Shown: one piece after another, positions 18,444-28,063 of the stretch | Layout of the letters: each line of letters opens with the position of its first letter | Numbering within the stretch: the first letter of the stretch is position 1 | NCBI RefSeq assembly: GCF_000212735.1 | Contig: NC_015510.1 | Location: 806,001 to 870,000, forward strand | Reading direction: 5' to 3' | Origin: Haliscomenobacter hydrossis DSM 1100 | Lineage (GTDB): Bacteria; Bacteroidota; Bacteroidia; Chitinophagales; Saprospiraceae | Length of the DNA: 64,000 nucleotides | The notes under the pieces: model-generated | Database searches by the model: none | Told to the model about the DNA's origin: nothing | Seen by the model: only the letters and a program-made list of their open reading frames with translations | Position numbers and translations under genes: made by a program

Positions 18444-21400
18444 TCAATCGATCAAATCAAATTCCTTGCGGTTGCCAATTTTCTCTTCGGCTTGTTTCAC
18501 CAGGCGATTGTACCAATTTTTCAATTCATCGTATCGCACGTAGGCATCTTTGCCCGGGCGTTGATCCCCTTGTCCCAACATACTGCGCAAGTATACAATC
18601 TGATCCAGTAGGCGAGGCTGCATGTAGCGGCCTTCCGCCGTATTGAGTTCAGTATTCAACCCATCGTAAAATTCGACCAGTGCTGCATCATTTTTTTGCT
18701 GTGCCCCTACCCGTTCTTGGGCAATGGTAGCGCCAAGTATACGGCTGCGACTCTCCAGTTCAATGATTTGCATCGACAATACTTCTTGCTGTTGCAGATC
18801 TTTTACCGTCACTCCGGCATTCTGCAAGCGCGGATCGGGCAATACTTTAAAACTTTGTAGCGATGCAACGCCATCTACGGTAAGCCGCACATAGTATTGG
18901 CCCGGTGCCGCCAGCGGTGCTCCACGGCTGGAGCGGTTTCCACTGCGATCCCAGGCACCCAAATGCCGCAAATCCCATACAAAGCGATGCAGCCCCGGCG
19001 TTTTGCGCAGGGCATCGCTGAAGCCGGCAATGATGAAGCCCATCGCCATACCTGCTCTGCTTGGAATCCGCAGGGTATCGCGGGGATTGTTTTGAGTGGT
19101 AAAAGCCCGAATGGCTTGCATCTGGGTGTTGAGGATCTCCAGGGTCACGATGCCCTTGGGGGCTTCCTTGAGCCAATAATCGATGTGGATACCTGGGCTT
19201 GGATAGTGAGGCTCCGTTCCCTTTTGATTGGGGAAATAACGCAGGCGGTACTGGTCGCGCGGTTTGAACAACACGGGAGCCTGGTTCAGGCCTTGCTCGG
19301 TAGCCTGATGCAGTGGCGAGAGGTTGTCCATGATCCAAAATCCCCGGCCCATGGTGGAAATCACCAAATCACCCCGGTATACCTTGATGTCGGTGATGGG
19401 CGTCACGGGCAAATTGCGCTGAAAAGATTGCCAGTTCTGGCCATCATCAAACGATACAAACATGCCATATTCGGTTCCAGCGTACAACAGGCCTTCCCGC
19501 GTCGGGTCTTCGCGCACGGCACGTACCGGGAAATCTTCGGGAATTCCCTTGGTAATGAGGGTCCAGGATTGACCGTAATTTTCAGTTTTGTACAAAAATG
19601 GCCGCCAATCGCCCAACTGGTACAACAATACGGCAGCGTAAGCTTTATTTGCGCGGTGCGGCGAGGGTTCCAGGCAGTCTACCCTACCCCCTTTGGGCAA
19701 ACCCGCCGGGGTTACATTTTGCCAGTTTTTTCCGTTGTTGCGCGTCACGTGAATGGGGCCATCATTGGCGCCGACCCAAATCAATCCAGCCTGTTTGCTG
19801 GATTCTCTGATCTCGTAGATGGTACTGTAAAATTCTTCCCCGGTGACGTCGCGGGTGATCGGGCTTCCTGAAATGACTTGTTTATCGGGTTCATTTCCGG
19901 TCAAATCGGGAGAAATGACTTCCCAGGTAACGCCTTCATCCAGGGTGCGGTGCAGGTATTGTGAAGCGTGGTAAACCACTTTGGGGTTGTGCGGAGAAAC
20001 ATGAATGGGGGTGACCCGTTGAAAGCGGTACTTGAGGTCGTTGGGTTTGTGGCCGTAAATGTTGCTGGCCCCGATGAAGTAGTTGCGTTCTTGCCCACTG
20101 CGTTTGTCGTACACGCTAAAACAGCCTTTACAATTGGCATAAACGATGTTGTGGTTGCCCGGTTTGGGTACCGCTGGCCCCGTTTCGCAGCCTCCCGCCG
20201 GAAGGTAATGCCCCATTGGGCCGACCGGGGAATCAAAAGGCGGCAAACTGGGCACGGTGATGGCCGTACCATTGTCTTGTTGGCCAGCGTACAACCAGTA
20301 AGGGAACTGGTCGTCAACTTCTACCTGGTACAATTCGGCGGTGGGTTGATTCAACTGGGTTGACCAGTTTTTGCCGCCGTCGCGGGTAATGTTCGCGCCA
20401 CCATCGTTGGCTTCGATCCAGACCAGGGTATCAGCGGGGTTGATCCACAAATCGTGGTCATCGCCGTGGGGGGTATTGAGCGCCGTCCAGTTGCGGCCAC
20501 CATTACCGGAGCGCCAGAAACTGGTAGCCATCACAAACACATTGTCGGCATTGAGTGGATTGGCCGTTACGTTACAATAGTAGAAGGGACGATCCAGCAA
20601 AAAGCGGCTGGAACTCACCAAAGTCCAGGTTTCGCCCGCATCGTTGGAGCGGTACAGACCGCCACCTGGCAGGGCTTCAACCAAGGCATAAACCCGCTGG
20701 GGATCAGCAGGCGAAACGGCAAAGTCAATTTTGCCAATCAGCTCATTGGGTAATCCTTTTTCCACTTTGCGCCAGGTCGTACCTCCGTCGGTAGATTTGT
20801 AGATGCCCCCTTGTTTGCCCCCACTGATGATGCTCCAGGGGCGGCGCTCCGCCCGCCAGGCGCCGGCATAAATGATTTGTGGGTCGGTTGGGTGAAATTC
20901 CAGGTCAGCAAAACCAACGGTATCACTCAGGAAGAGCACTTTTTCCCAATTTCTACCCCCATCGCGGGTGCGGTAAATACCCCGATCGGGGTTGGGCACA
21001 AAGGCATTGCCAATGGCGGCTACAAAGGCAACATCCGGGTTGCTGGGATGTACTTCTACCGCGCCAATGTGCCCGGTTTTTTCCAGGCCAACTTTTTCCC
21101 AACTGCGGCCTGCATTGGTGGATTTGTACACCCCTTTGCCCGCGATTACGTTGCTGCGCAGGCCATCAGAACCAGTGCCAACGTACATTACGTCTGGTTT
21201 GGAAGGGGCAATGCCGATAGCACCAATCGAAGGGGTGTTAAAAAAACCATCCGAAACATTGTTCCAGTTGTTACCGTAATCAATGGTTTTCCACAAGCCA
21301 CCTCCGGTAGAGCCCATAAAAAACACGCCAGGGGTCTTGGGGTGTCCAGCCACACTGGTAACCCGGCCACCACGGGTGGGGCCTACACTGCGGTATTCAA

Positions 21401-21503
21401 GGCCGTTGAGGAGTTTGGGGTCGACAAAATTCTGGGCACTGACCATGTCCACCAATCCCAAAAGGGTCAAAACAACAACAAATTTATGAGTAAAACCTCT
21501 CAT
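18444..21503 (-). CDS. secreted VPS10/BNR-repeat beta-propeller protein
   Basis: This 1019-residue protein has a signal peptide (MRGFTHKFVVVLTLLGLVDMVSAQ) and at least eight Asp-box (BNR) repeats of the form S/T-x-D-x-G-x-x-W, such as STDGGTTWRKV, SNDAGETWTLV, TRDGGKNWST and SFDDGQNWQSF, over roughly residues 30-720. They should form one or two sortilin (VPS10)-like propellers. The last 300 residues are a mixed domain with a coiled-coil-like helical tail. Bacteroidota homologues are often annotated as glycosyl hydrolases, but the sialidase active-site residues cannot be verified here, so an enzymatic role is not claimed. It is monocistronic. Confidence 0.88.
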   Translation of the reverse strand: MRGFTHKFVVVLTLLGLVDMVSAQNFVDPKLLNGLEYRSVGPTRGGRVTSVAGHPKTPGVFFMGSTGGGLWKTIDYGNNWNNVSDGFFNTPSIGAIGIAPSKPDVMYVGTGSDGLRSNVIAGKGVYKSTNAGRSWEKVGLEKTGHIGAVEVHPSNPDVAFVAAIGNAFVPNPDRGIYRTRDGGRNWEKVLFLSDTVGFADLEFHPTDPQIIYAGAWRAERRPWSIISGGKQGGIYKSTDGGTTWRKVEKGLPNELIGKIDFAVSPADPQRVYALVEALPGGGLYRSNDAGETWTLVSSSRFLLDRPFYYCNVTANPLNADNVFVMATSFWRSGNGGRNWTALNTPHGDDHDLWINPADTLVWIEANDGGANITRDGGKNWSTQLNQPTAELYQVEVDDQFPYWLYAGQQDNGTAITVPSLPPFDSPVGPMGHYLPAGGCETGPAVPKPGNHNIVYANCKGCFSVYDKRSGQERNYFIGASNIYGHKPNDLKYRFQRVTPIHVSPHNPKVVYHASQYLHRTLDEGVTWEVISPDLTGNEPDKQVISGSPITRDVTGEEFYSTIYEIRESSKQAGLIWVGANDGPIHVTRNNGKNWQNVTPAGLPKGGRVDCLEPSPHRANKAYAAVLLYQLGDWRPFLYKTENYGQSWTLITKGIPEDFPVRAVREDPTREGLLYAGTEYGMFVSFDDGQNWQSFQRNLPVTPITDIKVYRGDLVISTMGRGFWIMDNLSPLHQATEQGLNQAPVLFKPRDQYRLRYFPNQKGTEPHYPSPGIHIDYWLKEAPKGIVTLEILNTQMQAIRAFTTQNNPRDTLRIPSRAGMAMGFIIAGFSDALRKTPGLHRFVWDLRHLGAWDRSGNRSSRGAPLAAPGQYYVRLTVDGVASLQSFKVLPDPRLQNAGVTVKDLQQQEVLSMQIIELESRSRILGATIAQERVGAQQKNDAALVEFYDGLNTELNTAEGRYMQPRLLDQIVYLRSMLGQGDQRPGKDAYVRYDELKNWYNRLVKQAEEKIGNRKEFDLID

Positions 21504-21568
21504 GCGAATAGCTTTTGAGTAATTAAAGACTTAAAAACGATACCGATTAAACTGGTTTTAGGAAAGCA

Positions 21569-21601
21569 CAAATATTACTAATGATAACCTAATACTTCAA
21601 T
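21569..21601 (-). promoter_or_regulatory. probable promoter of the VPS10/BNR gene
   Basis: On the minus strand ATTG (21601-21598) is followed after 21 bp by AATATTTG (21576-21569), one mismatch from TAnnTTTG. It would give a leader of about 60 bases. Confidence 0.4.
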
Positions 21602-21630
21602 CTTCGTGATAATGGATACTTTAATATTCT

Positions 21631-21816
21631 AAATAAAGGTACTTGATTTTTTAATCTCTATGTTCCCTATTTTGTTTAGACATCAAACACCGTCGACGAA
21701 TCAATGCCAGCAGACCGGATTTACCAATTTATTATAGTCTTATTGCTCCCAACGCTGTTATCCGGCCAAAAAAGCCAAAACGGGGATAAGGATTGCTGGT
21801 ACAAATCCTACTTCTA
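21631..21816 (+). repeat. left copy of an imperfect direct repeat flanking the island
   Basis: This stretch aligns with 45366-45548: a shared upstream region including CCTATTTTGTTTA, then GTCGACGAAT, GATTTACC, TATTGCTCCC, and so on, about two-thirds identical by eye. The similarity stops at about 21816. It comprises the leader and first 37 codons of the methyltransferase-like gene at 45437. Confidence 0.75.
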
Positions 21817-21817
21817 G
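21704..21817 (+). pseudogene. 5' remnant of a methyltransferase-like gene
   Basis: A 37-codon frame, starting MPADRIYQFIIVLLLPTLLS and ending at TAG (21815-21817), matches the N-terminus of the intact gene at 45437 (MLANPIYLLIAVLLLPALLG): 14 of the first 23 residues agree. After the stop there is no further similarity. It keeps the signal peptide only, so it is a truncated copy, not a working methyltransferase. It marks the left edge of the 23.5-kb segment that holds the RiPP genes. Confidence 0.7.
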
Positions 21818-21857
21818 GCCTGGAATCGAGCTCCACACCCTTTGGTCAATGCACTTC

Positions 21858-24032
21858 TTACTTCTCATAAAATTGCCAGGCTCCATTCCAGTCTTCTCCT
21901 GGCGGAGATTGTCGAAGCTGTCTGCAACGCTCCAGGAAGACCTTCGAAGGCTGGTCGGTTTCGTCGAAGAGGAGCGCTTTGCGGAAGGCGTGTTCGGCTG
22001 CGGCGAAGTCCTTTTGCCGGTAAAGGGAAAGCCCCTGGGTATAGAAAGAATGGAGTGCCAGTTGATTTTCGTCGGGTTGCTGCTGGTCGGAATAGTTGGC
22101 GATGGTGTAGATTGTGACTGGCTTTTCTTTCCCTTTGGCTTTGATACGGTCGATCTCCCTCCAGGAAAATTCATCGGCCACTGCTTGATAGGTATCCTCA
22201 CAGATCAACATATTCACCCCGTAGTATTTGGTAAGCCCTTCGAGGCGCGAAGCCAGGTTAACGGCATCGCCGATGACGGTGTATTCAAAACGCTTGGTGG
22301 AGCCTATGTTGCCGGAGATCACTTCTCCACTGGCGATGCCAATACCCATATTCAAGGAGTTGACCCGCAATCCCTGAGCATTGACCCGGTGCAGGTTAGC
22401 GTTCATTTTGAGACTGGCCCGAACAGCGTTGGCGGCATCCTGCTCGCTGTTATAAGGAATGCCGAAAGTAGCCATGATCGCATCGCCGATAAATTTGTCG
22501 AGTACGCCATTGTGCTCAAAAATGTAGTCTACCATCACATCGAAGTAGTGGTTGAGGAAGTTCACCACATCGATGGCACCGAGTTTTTCGGTGAGGTTGG
22601 TAAAGTTGCGCAGGTCACTGAACAAGATGCTGCAGCGGGTATGCTCTCCATTGAAGAGCGACAGGTCGTCCTTATGGATGATTTCGCTAATGACGTGCTG
22701 GGGCAGGTAGCGATTCAGGTTTTCTTTCACGCGTTCTTCCGAGGTGATGTCATGAATGACATTGATCACACCAATGTTTTCACCCTCGTGGTTTTTCATC
22801 GGAAGGGCGCTGTAGTTGAGTACCAGCTTGCGATTGTGAGTATCGATGGTTTCGATATTCAGTTTTTCGCATTTTTCGCCCGATTTCAGGGTTCGGCCAC
22901 TGTAGCCGAAAAAATTGTAGTGCTGGCTGGCCAGATCCCGGTAGTGATGACCGAGCAGTTCATCGGTTTGCACCCCCAGGATTTCGCAGCAGCGCTTGTT
23001 GACGGTTTTTACCCGACCTTCCTTGTCGATGGTGAGAATGCCATTGTCGAGGTTTTCAAAGAGCGTATCCAGGTAGTTTTTGATCGTGCTGATCTCTTCG
23101 AAGAGCGTTGAGTTCTGGATGGCTATACTGATTTGAGAAGCAAAACCATTCAGGATAAAAAGATCCTGAGTAGTGAATGCGCCATCTTTTTTGTTCATAG
23201 ACTGAATAACCCCAATCACTTCCTTGGTGGTATTGAAAACGGGAATGCTGATAATGCAATGTGTAGTGTAGTCCATTTCACGATCGATAGACTGATCGAA
23301 AAGTGGGTTGTTGTACGGATCGTTTTCAATGTGCGGTTGTTTGGATTTGGCCACGCGGTAAGCCAATCCTTTGCGGGTTTTGATAATATGGGCACCAAGT
23401 CCTTCCCCATACTTGGTCCAGAGAACATCTTCCTCCTTGTCCAGCAGAAAAAAACTACTGCGGTCGGAGCGGGTAATTTCCGAGGCTTTCGTGATGATCA
23501 TCCGGATCAGGCTGCTAAGATCAAGCTCCGAATTGATGGAGGCGGAAACGCGTAAAAGGGTGGCTATGTCATTTCTGATGGCTTCGGCAGAAGCATAAAG
23601 CTCGGCATTTTTGATGGCCAGGGCGACGGCATCGGCAAAGCTTTGCAGGATGTTAAGATCCTGGGCGTTAAAATCACCCTTGAGTTTATTCAGACTTTGG
23701 ATAACACCTACTACCTGTTGCGCATCGTTCCAGATGGGAACGCACAGTACTTTGCGGGTATGATAACCGGTAAGTTCGTCAAAATAGGCATTGAAGTAGC
23801 GGTTTTCACTCACTTCATTGACGATTTGTGGTTTTCCCTGGCTGGCGCAACGGCCCGCGATACCACTGTCCAGTGGCATGGAAATGAGATTGTTTCGGAT
23901 GCCCTGCGAAATGAGGCTATCAAGAGTGAAGTCATTGTAATTCACCAGAAACACTGTACTGCGATCCGCCCCTACCGCCCTGGTAATATTGGTCAGAATC
24001 GTATTGATCTCGGATAGCATTTTAGTTTTCAT
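21858..24032 (-). CDS. GAF-GAF-PAS class III adenylate cyclase
   Basis: From ATG at 24030-24032 the protein has 724 residues. Two GAF domains (about 10-150 and 175-325; IVNEVSENRYFNAYFDEL and GVIQSMNKKDGAF in their cores) precede a PAS domain (about 345-460) and a class III cyclase domain (about 490-660) with the first metal Asp in LFSDLRNFTNL and the second in KFIGDAIMATFG. The Lys four residues before that Asp, and YTVIGDAVNLASR, indicate ATP as substrate. A short TPR-like tail follows. No membrane helix is seen, so it senses cytosolic signals. It is the last gene of the export operon and overlaps the previous stop by 11 bp; a 56-residue extension to 24200 lies inside that gene and is rejected. 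The cyclic-nucleotide-binding protein that opens the operon (33203-33727) is the likely receiver. Confidence 0.93.
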   Translation of the reverse strand: MKTKMLSEINTILTNITRAVGADRSTVFLVNYNDFTLDSLISQGIRNNLISMPLDSGIAGRCASQGKPQIVNEVSENRYFNAYFDELTGYHTRKVLCVPIWNDAQQVVGVIQSLNKLKGDFNAQDLNILQSFADAVALAIKNAELYASAEAIRNDIATLLRVSASINSELDLSSLIRMIITKASEITRSDRSSFFLLDKEEDVLWTKYGEGLGAHIIKTRKGLAYRVAKSKQPHIENDPYNNPLFDQSIDREMDYTTHCIISIPVFNTTKEVIGVIQSMNKKDGAFTTQDLFILNGFASQISIAIQNSTLFEEISTIKNYLDTLFENLDNGILTIDKEGRVKTVNKRCCEILGVQTDELLGHHYRDLASQHYNFFGYSGRTLKSGEKCEKLNIETIDTHNRKLVLNYSALPMKNHEGENIGVINVIHDITSEERVKENLNRYLPQHVISEIIHKDDLSLFNGEHTRCSILFSDLRNFTNLTEKLGAIDVVNFLNHYFDVMVDYIFEHNGVLDKFIGDAIMATFGIPYNSEQDAANAVRASLKMNANLHRVNAQGLRVNSLNMGIGIASGEVISGNIGSTKRFEYTVIGDAVNLASRLEGLTKYYGVNMLICEDTYQAVADEFSWREIDRIKAKGKEKPVTIYTIANYSDQQQPDENQLALHSFYTQGLSLYRQKDFAAAEHAFRKALLFDETDQPSKVFLERCRQLRQSPPGEDWNGAWQFYEK

Positions 24033-25143
24033 AAGGCAAGGCTTTTGGATAACGATAAGTATGAAGCAAGTGTTGGCATCCGTCGGGGGCGGAGATATCG
24101 AGGAGATGATGCTGGCAAATAGCCCAGAGGCGTAGCGCAAGATCCGTTTCGCCACTGAAAACAAGCTGGCGGTCGAAAGTCTCCAATTGCCGGGCCGCAT
24201 CGATCAGGATACGCTGAAGACAATGTCGGGCAGCCTTCGAAAGCGGTGGCTGCCCCAAGTAGTTGCGCAAGCGTCCTTCTTTTTGGAGTGCAGGGTGATT
24301 TTCCAGGCCGATGAAGCGCAAGAACCAATCGGCTCGAAAATGAGCTTCGACCGCTCGGATGCCAGCATAGTCGGCAATAAGCTCATCGTACATATTGGCG
24401 TGCATTCGGCCAAAATGACGCCAGGTGAAATAATGCGCGCCCTCATGAGCCAGTCGTATCTGCCGGGATTGCCGCAGCCAGTCTGCCTCCGACAAGCCCA
24501 TATCGCGTGCAGGTACATTGCTGTAAGGAATTTCACTAAGTAGGATGAGGCTATCCTGATACTGCTCGCGCTGCGCCGCCAAGTCGACACTGCTGAATGA
24601 GTGGAGCCCCTGAGATAACTGACGGATCCGATCCCAGTTGTTGAGCCCCTTGATAAAGACGGCGCCCATGGATGCCGGTATCGGATGTGGCTCGTTCCGG
24701 TAGCAGAGCGCCTGCACCAGGCTTACGAAGTCGGCGCGTTCAGGCGCCACCAGAACGGGCAGCCGCCCCGCCGGCGATGAGTAGAGGAATAGCTGCAGGC
24801 CATCAGGACGGGCAAGCGGCAATCCACTTGCTTCGGCAAACGCTTCCGGAGACTTTCCGCCCAGCGTCGCACGGCGATATGCATCTGTTTGGCTGATGCC
24901 AGCACGGATGGGGAAGCGGAATTGTACAATGTGTCGTTGAAGAGTGGTAAATGTGCCTGCAACTTGGGCTTCGGCCAGATAGCCCTGCCAAGTGCGCACC
25001 AACTCCATGTCTTCCGGGAGCGTGGAGTTGAAGGCCTGGCTACCGGTTCCAAACGGAGGGAGGAGGTACTCCTGTAGCTCCCGGAGTACCTCCTCGGTTG
25101 GACCATAGGCCCGTAGTTGCTCCTGTATGTTGGCTGCATTCAT
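24022..25143 (-). CDS. putative HExxH zinc-metalloprotease-like protein of the RiPP export operon
   Basis: This 373-residue soluble protein has no signal peptide. It contains LAHEGAHYFTWRHFG (HExxH at 233-237) and, 17 residues on, MYDELIADYAG (Glu254, Asp258), the arrangement of a gluzincin-type zinc site with a distal Glu. I do not recognise the family; the rest of the protein shows no known domain. It starts 3 bp after the NHLM ABC exporter gene and overlaps the cyclase gene by 11 bp, so it is an integral part of the operon. It might trim the leader or core peptide, confer immunity by degrading the product, or be an inactive relative; none of these is shown. Confidence 0.7.
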   Translation of the reverse strand: MNAANIQEQLRAYGPTEEVLRELQEYLLPPFGTGSQAFNSTLPEDMELVRTWQGYLAEAQVAGTFTTLQRHIVQFRFPIRAGISQTDAYRRATLGGKSPEAFAEASGLPLARPDGLQLFLYSSPAGRLPVLVAPERADFVSLVQALCYRNEPHPIPASMGAVFIKGLNNWDRIRQLSQGLHSFSSVDLAAQREQYQDSLILLSEIPYSNVPARDMGLSEADWLRQSRQIRLAHEGAHYFTWRHFGRMHANMYDELIADYAGIRAVEAHFRADWFLRFIGLENHPALQKEGRLRNYLGQPPLSKAARHCLQRILIDAARQLETFDRQLVFSGETDLALRLWAICQHHLLDISAPDGCQHLLHTYRYPKALPYEN

Positions 25144-25146
25144 ATG

Positions 25147-28056
25147 CTAGGCAATTTGTCGTTTTGCCAGGGCAGCGAATAGTCCGTTTTGCGCCAGAAG
25201 CTCATCGTAGGTGCCGGACTCGACGATTCGTCCGGCATCCATCACAAAGATGCGGTCGGCATTGACAATCGTACTCAGTCGGTGAGCAACCACGATACGG
25301 GTAGCTTGCAGGCGATCGAGACTTTCCGACACAATCGTTTGGGTGCGGTTGTCTAGGGCGCTGGTCGCTTCGTCCATAAAAAGAATGCGGGGTTTATGGA
25401 CGATGGCCCGGGCAATCATTAGCCTTTGCCTTTGGCCGCCAGAAAAAGTACTGCCTCCTTCGCTGATGACCGTGTGCATGCCCATGGGCATTTGCTCGAT
25501 GTCTTCCTTAAGGCCGGCCATGGCGGCAGCTTCTTCGGCGTCTTCAAGCGTAAGCTCCGAGCTGCCCACAATATTTTGGTAGATGCCGCCTGGCATCAAG
25601 GAGCCGTGCTGCAACACGACGCCAAGCTGGCGGCGTACCTGTTCCTTATTGAGCGAATCAAAGGCTTGCCCGTCGTAGTAGATCGAGCCTGATTCCGGTT
25701 CTTCAAACCCCAACAGCAAGCGCATGACAGTAGACTTACCAGAACCCGACGGCCCCACAAAAGCGATCATCTCGCCAGGTTTAATCTTGAAGGATACATC
25801 CTTAAGGATCAAGGGCTGGTCTGGGTCGTAGCGGAAGTTCACGGAGTTGAACTCGATTTCTCCGGCCAGCTCGCCGGGGTCAGCATTATTTTCGGTCGAC
25901 TCCGGGGTTGCTTCCAGAATGGGCTTGAGCCGTTCATACATGGGAACGATGTTCAGCGAAGAAATAAGCCCCATACTCATATTCAGGCAGTCGTTGAGGA
26001 ACTGGTTGAAGGCTGTCAGGAAAGCCATGAACACCCCTACGGAAATCATGCTGTTAAAGTCGGTCGCATGGGTTAGAGTGTAAAGGATGAAGCCGAAGAA
26101 AACCATGTTGGTCAAGATAGGGTAAGACCCTTTGAATACCTCTACAAAATTTTGATAATTACCGGAGTGGAAACCGAGCTCCTTGAGCTGGCCAAATTGA
26201 TTGGCCCAGAGAGAAAATACTCGTTTTTCCGAACCACTGATGCGAATCTTATTTATGCCTGAGAGGAATTCAAAGAGAAAACCCTGGATATTGCCCTGCA
26301 AATTTGATACTTGCCGGTCGTAGCGAAGTTTTAAATATCCCAGACTGCCGATAAAAACCACGGCCAGTAATGCCAGTCCCACCCCTACCCAGGCCATGCG
26401 GCTATCGTAGTAGAAAAGCAGGAAAAGGTTAACTATGGAAAAGGCCCCACTCAACACTGTTGTAAGCACGGTATTGGACAAAATTTGGCGAATGCTGTTG
26501 ATACCCAAAGCCCGCACGGTGAGGTCACCGGCCGAGAAACGCCGGAAAAAGGTTACGGGAAGACGGAGCAAGTGGTCCATCAGGCCTGCCTGTACATTGA
26601 TGTTGGATTTGGTCTCCAGGCGAAGAAACAGGATCCCTTTGGTCAGGTCGAGTAGGGAACGTACCAGGGCTATCACCAGCATAATGGCAAACACTTCCCA
26701 CAAAAAACTACGGTCGGCCTGAGGAATGACATCATCAAAAAGCACTCCAGAAAGCAGGGGGGTAAGTAGGCCGATCAGGCTACCTGCCAGTGCAGCAATA
26801 ATGATGTAAGCACCATCAGCCCTCAAGCCCTTCATCGCAAATTGGCCAATCTGTTTAATGGAAGATATCTGCTTCTGAAAAGAATACAGAAACATGTAAG
26901 CCGTTGGTTGAAGGCGGTGGGCCACTTCCTCGGTAACTGGTATGGAAGTGTGGTCAGTTGGATTTTGAAGGCTATATTGCCGCCCTGCGCCCTGGATAAG
27001 GGCCACAGGCTGCATACTGTCTTGCAGGAACGCCAGCAAGTGGCCATTTTCTTCTTCCCACCAGCGGCCCCTCAGAATAACCTTGCGGGTTCTTACTTCC
27101 GAAACCTGGGCGATTGAAGCCAATTGCCCGGTCAAGTTGTGTTCAAAATCCCGGATAAACTTGGGTTCTTTGAATTCGAAACCCACTTTTTGCCCGATCA
27201 ATTGACAGGCGGCCAGCAAGGGGTTGTTATTGCTGATCTGATTGAACACCACAGAATCTGCGGATGGCGAGACGATACCCTTGAGTCCTCCCAGACTACG
27301 CTCAATGGCTTGCTCGTCGGCCTCAGCCTTGGCTTGTATTTGCCGGGAAGCCTTTGCATACCGCGATTCAATGCGGGTCTGAAGCTCGCGCTGAAAGTAT
27401 GCCAACAACTTATGGACAGAGAGCATGAGGCTGATCTCATCCTCTACCAGGCTACGGGTATCAATTAATTCTAAAATGGTATTTTTTTCGGTAGCCTCCA
27501 CCCATAGTTCACGCGAGACGGGCAAGTAGTGGTGCTTCGCCTCTGCCGCCGTGATACGGTCAGTATGGCTGCCATAATGGTGTACACCACCACTGCATAT
27601 TTTGGCCCAGCGAAGCTCCCGGGCAGGAAAGGCTACTCCTTTGGTCTGGAGGGTAATTGGTCCCGATACTGCACTTAAGTCCTGGTATATTTTGGGGCCA
27701 TTTCCTTGATGGATATAAGCTGCAAGTGAATTTACCCAGCGACTGATTTTGTGGGAGAGTTGGTCCTTGTTCAGTATACCGAGAATTGACTTATGGGCTT
27801 CAATGAGTTTCACGTCGGCACCAACAGCCATTAAATTGAAATTCGGACGGGAATCGTCGGTATGTAAGCTTAGCAGCAGGTCACCCTTGACCGCGGTATA
27901 AACATGGTGGCGGGCACTGGTCAAATGTCCAGACTCATCTCTGGTGGCATAGTATATTTCAGCTTCGCCGTTGACTACGATCCAAAAATGATCGTGTTTG
28001 TCCAGAAAGAAAGGGCGGTTAGCTCCCAAAATGATGGCAGTAGGTCTGATGTCCAT
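25147..28056 (-). CDS. NHLM-type RiPP ABC exporter, second subunit (no peptidase)
   Basis: This 969-residue protein has an N-terminal region of about 300 residues that is cupin/cyclic-nucleotide-domain-like (FWIVVNGEAEIYYATRDESG; VKGDLLLSL), a linker, an ABC transporter membrane domain (about 400-700, six helices), and an ATPase domain with Walker A GPSGSGKST, signature TFSGGQRQRLMIARAI and Walker B ILFMDEATSALD. This layout matches the second ATP-binding protein of NHLM (nitrile-hydratase-leader microcin) export systems. It likely pairs with the peptidase-bearing ABC protein encoded 7 bp upstream. The N-terminal sensor-like region is interesting next to a cyclase and a cyclic-nucleotide-binding protein. 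Confidence 0.92.
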   Translation of the reverse strand: MDIRPTAIILGANRPFFLDKHDHFWIVVNGEAEIYYATRDESGHLTSARHHVYTAVKGDLLLSLHTDDSRPNFNLMAVGADVKLIEAHKSILGILNKDQLSHKISRWVNSLAAYIHQGNGPKIYQDLSAVSGPITLQTKGVAFPARELRWAKICSGGVHHYGSHTDRITAAEAKHHYLPVSRELWVEATEKNTILELIDTRSLVEDEISLMLSVHKLLAYFQRELQTRIESRYAKASRQIQAKAEADEQAIERSLGGLKGIVSPSADSVVFNQISNNNPLLAACQLIGQKVGFEFKEPKFIRDFEHNLTGQLASIAQVSEVRTRKVILRGRWWEEENGHLLAFLQDSMQPVALIQGAGRQYSLQNPTDHTSIPVTEEVAHRLQPTAYMFLYSFQKQISSIKQIGQFAMKGLRADGAYIIIAALAGSLIGLLTPLLSGVLFDDVIPQADRSFLWEVFAIMLVIALVRSLLDLTKGILFLRLETKSNINVQAGLMDHLLRLPVTFFRRFSAGDLTVRALGINSIRQILSNTVLTTVLSGAFSIVNLFLLFYYDSRMAWVGVGLALLAVVFIGSLGYLKLRYDRQVSNLQGNIQGFLFEFLSGINKIRISGSEKRVFSLWANQFGQLKELGFHSGNYQNFVEVFKGSYPILTNMVFFGFILYTLTHATDFNSMISVGVFMAFLTAFNQFLNDCLNMSMGLISSLNIVPMYERLKPILEATPESTENNADPGELAGEIEFNSVNFRYDPDQPLILKDVSFKIKPGEMIAFVGPSGSGKSTVMRLLLGFEEPESGSIYYDGQAFDSLNKEQVRRQLGVVLQHGSLMPGGIYQNIVGSSELTLEDAEEAAAMAGLKEDIEQMPMGMHTVISEGGSTFSGGQRQRLMIARAIVHKPRILFMDEATSALDNRTQTIVSESLDRLQATRIVVAHRLSTIVNADRIFVMDAGRIVESGTYDELLAQNGLFAALAKRQIA

Positions 28057-28063
28057 AGTTCAG

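Noticed and set aside
18444-21503. Annotation as a sialidase or other glycosyl hydrolase
   Set aside because: Asp-box repeats alone indicate a propeller fold; catalytic Arg/Tyr/Glu residues of sialidases could not be verified by eye.
21849-23111. Plus-strand reading frame of 420 codons opposite the cyclase
   Set aside because: It is antisense to the GAF-PAS-cyclase gene, whose motifs are unequivocal.
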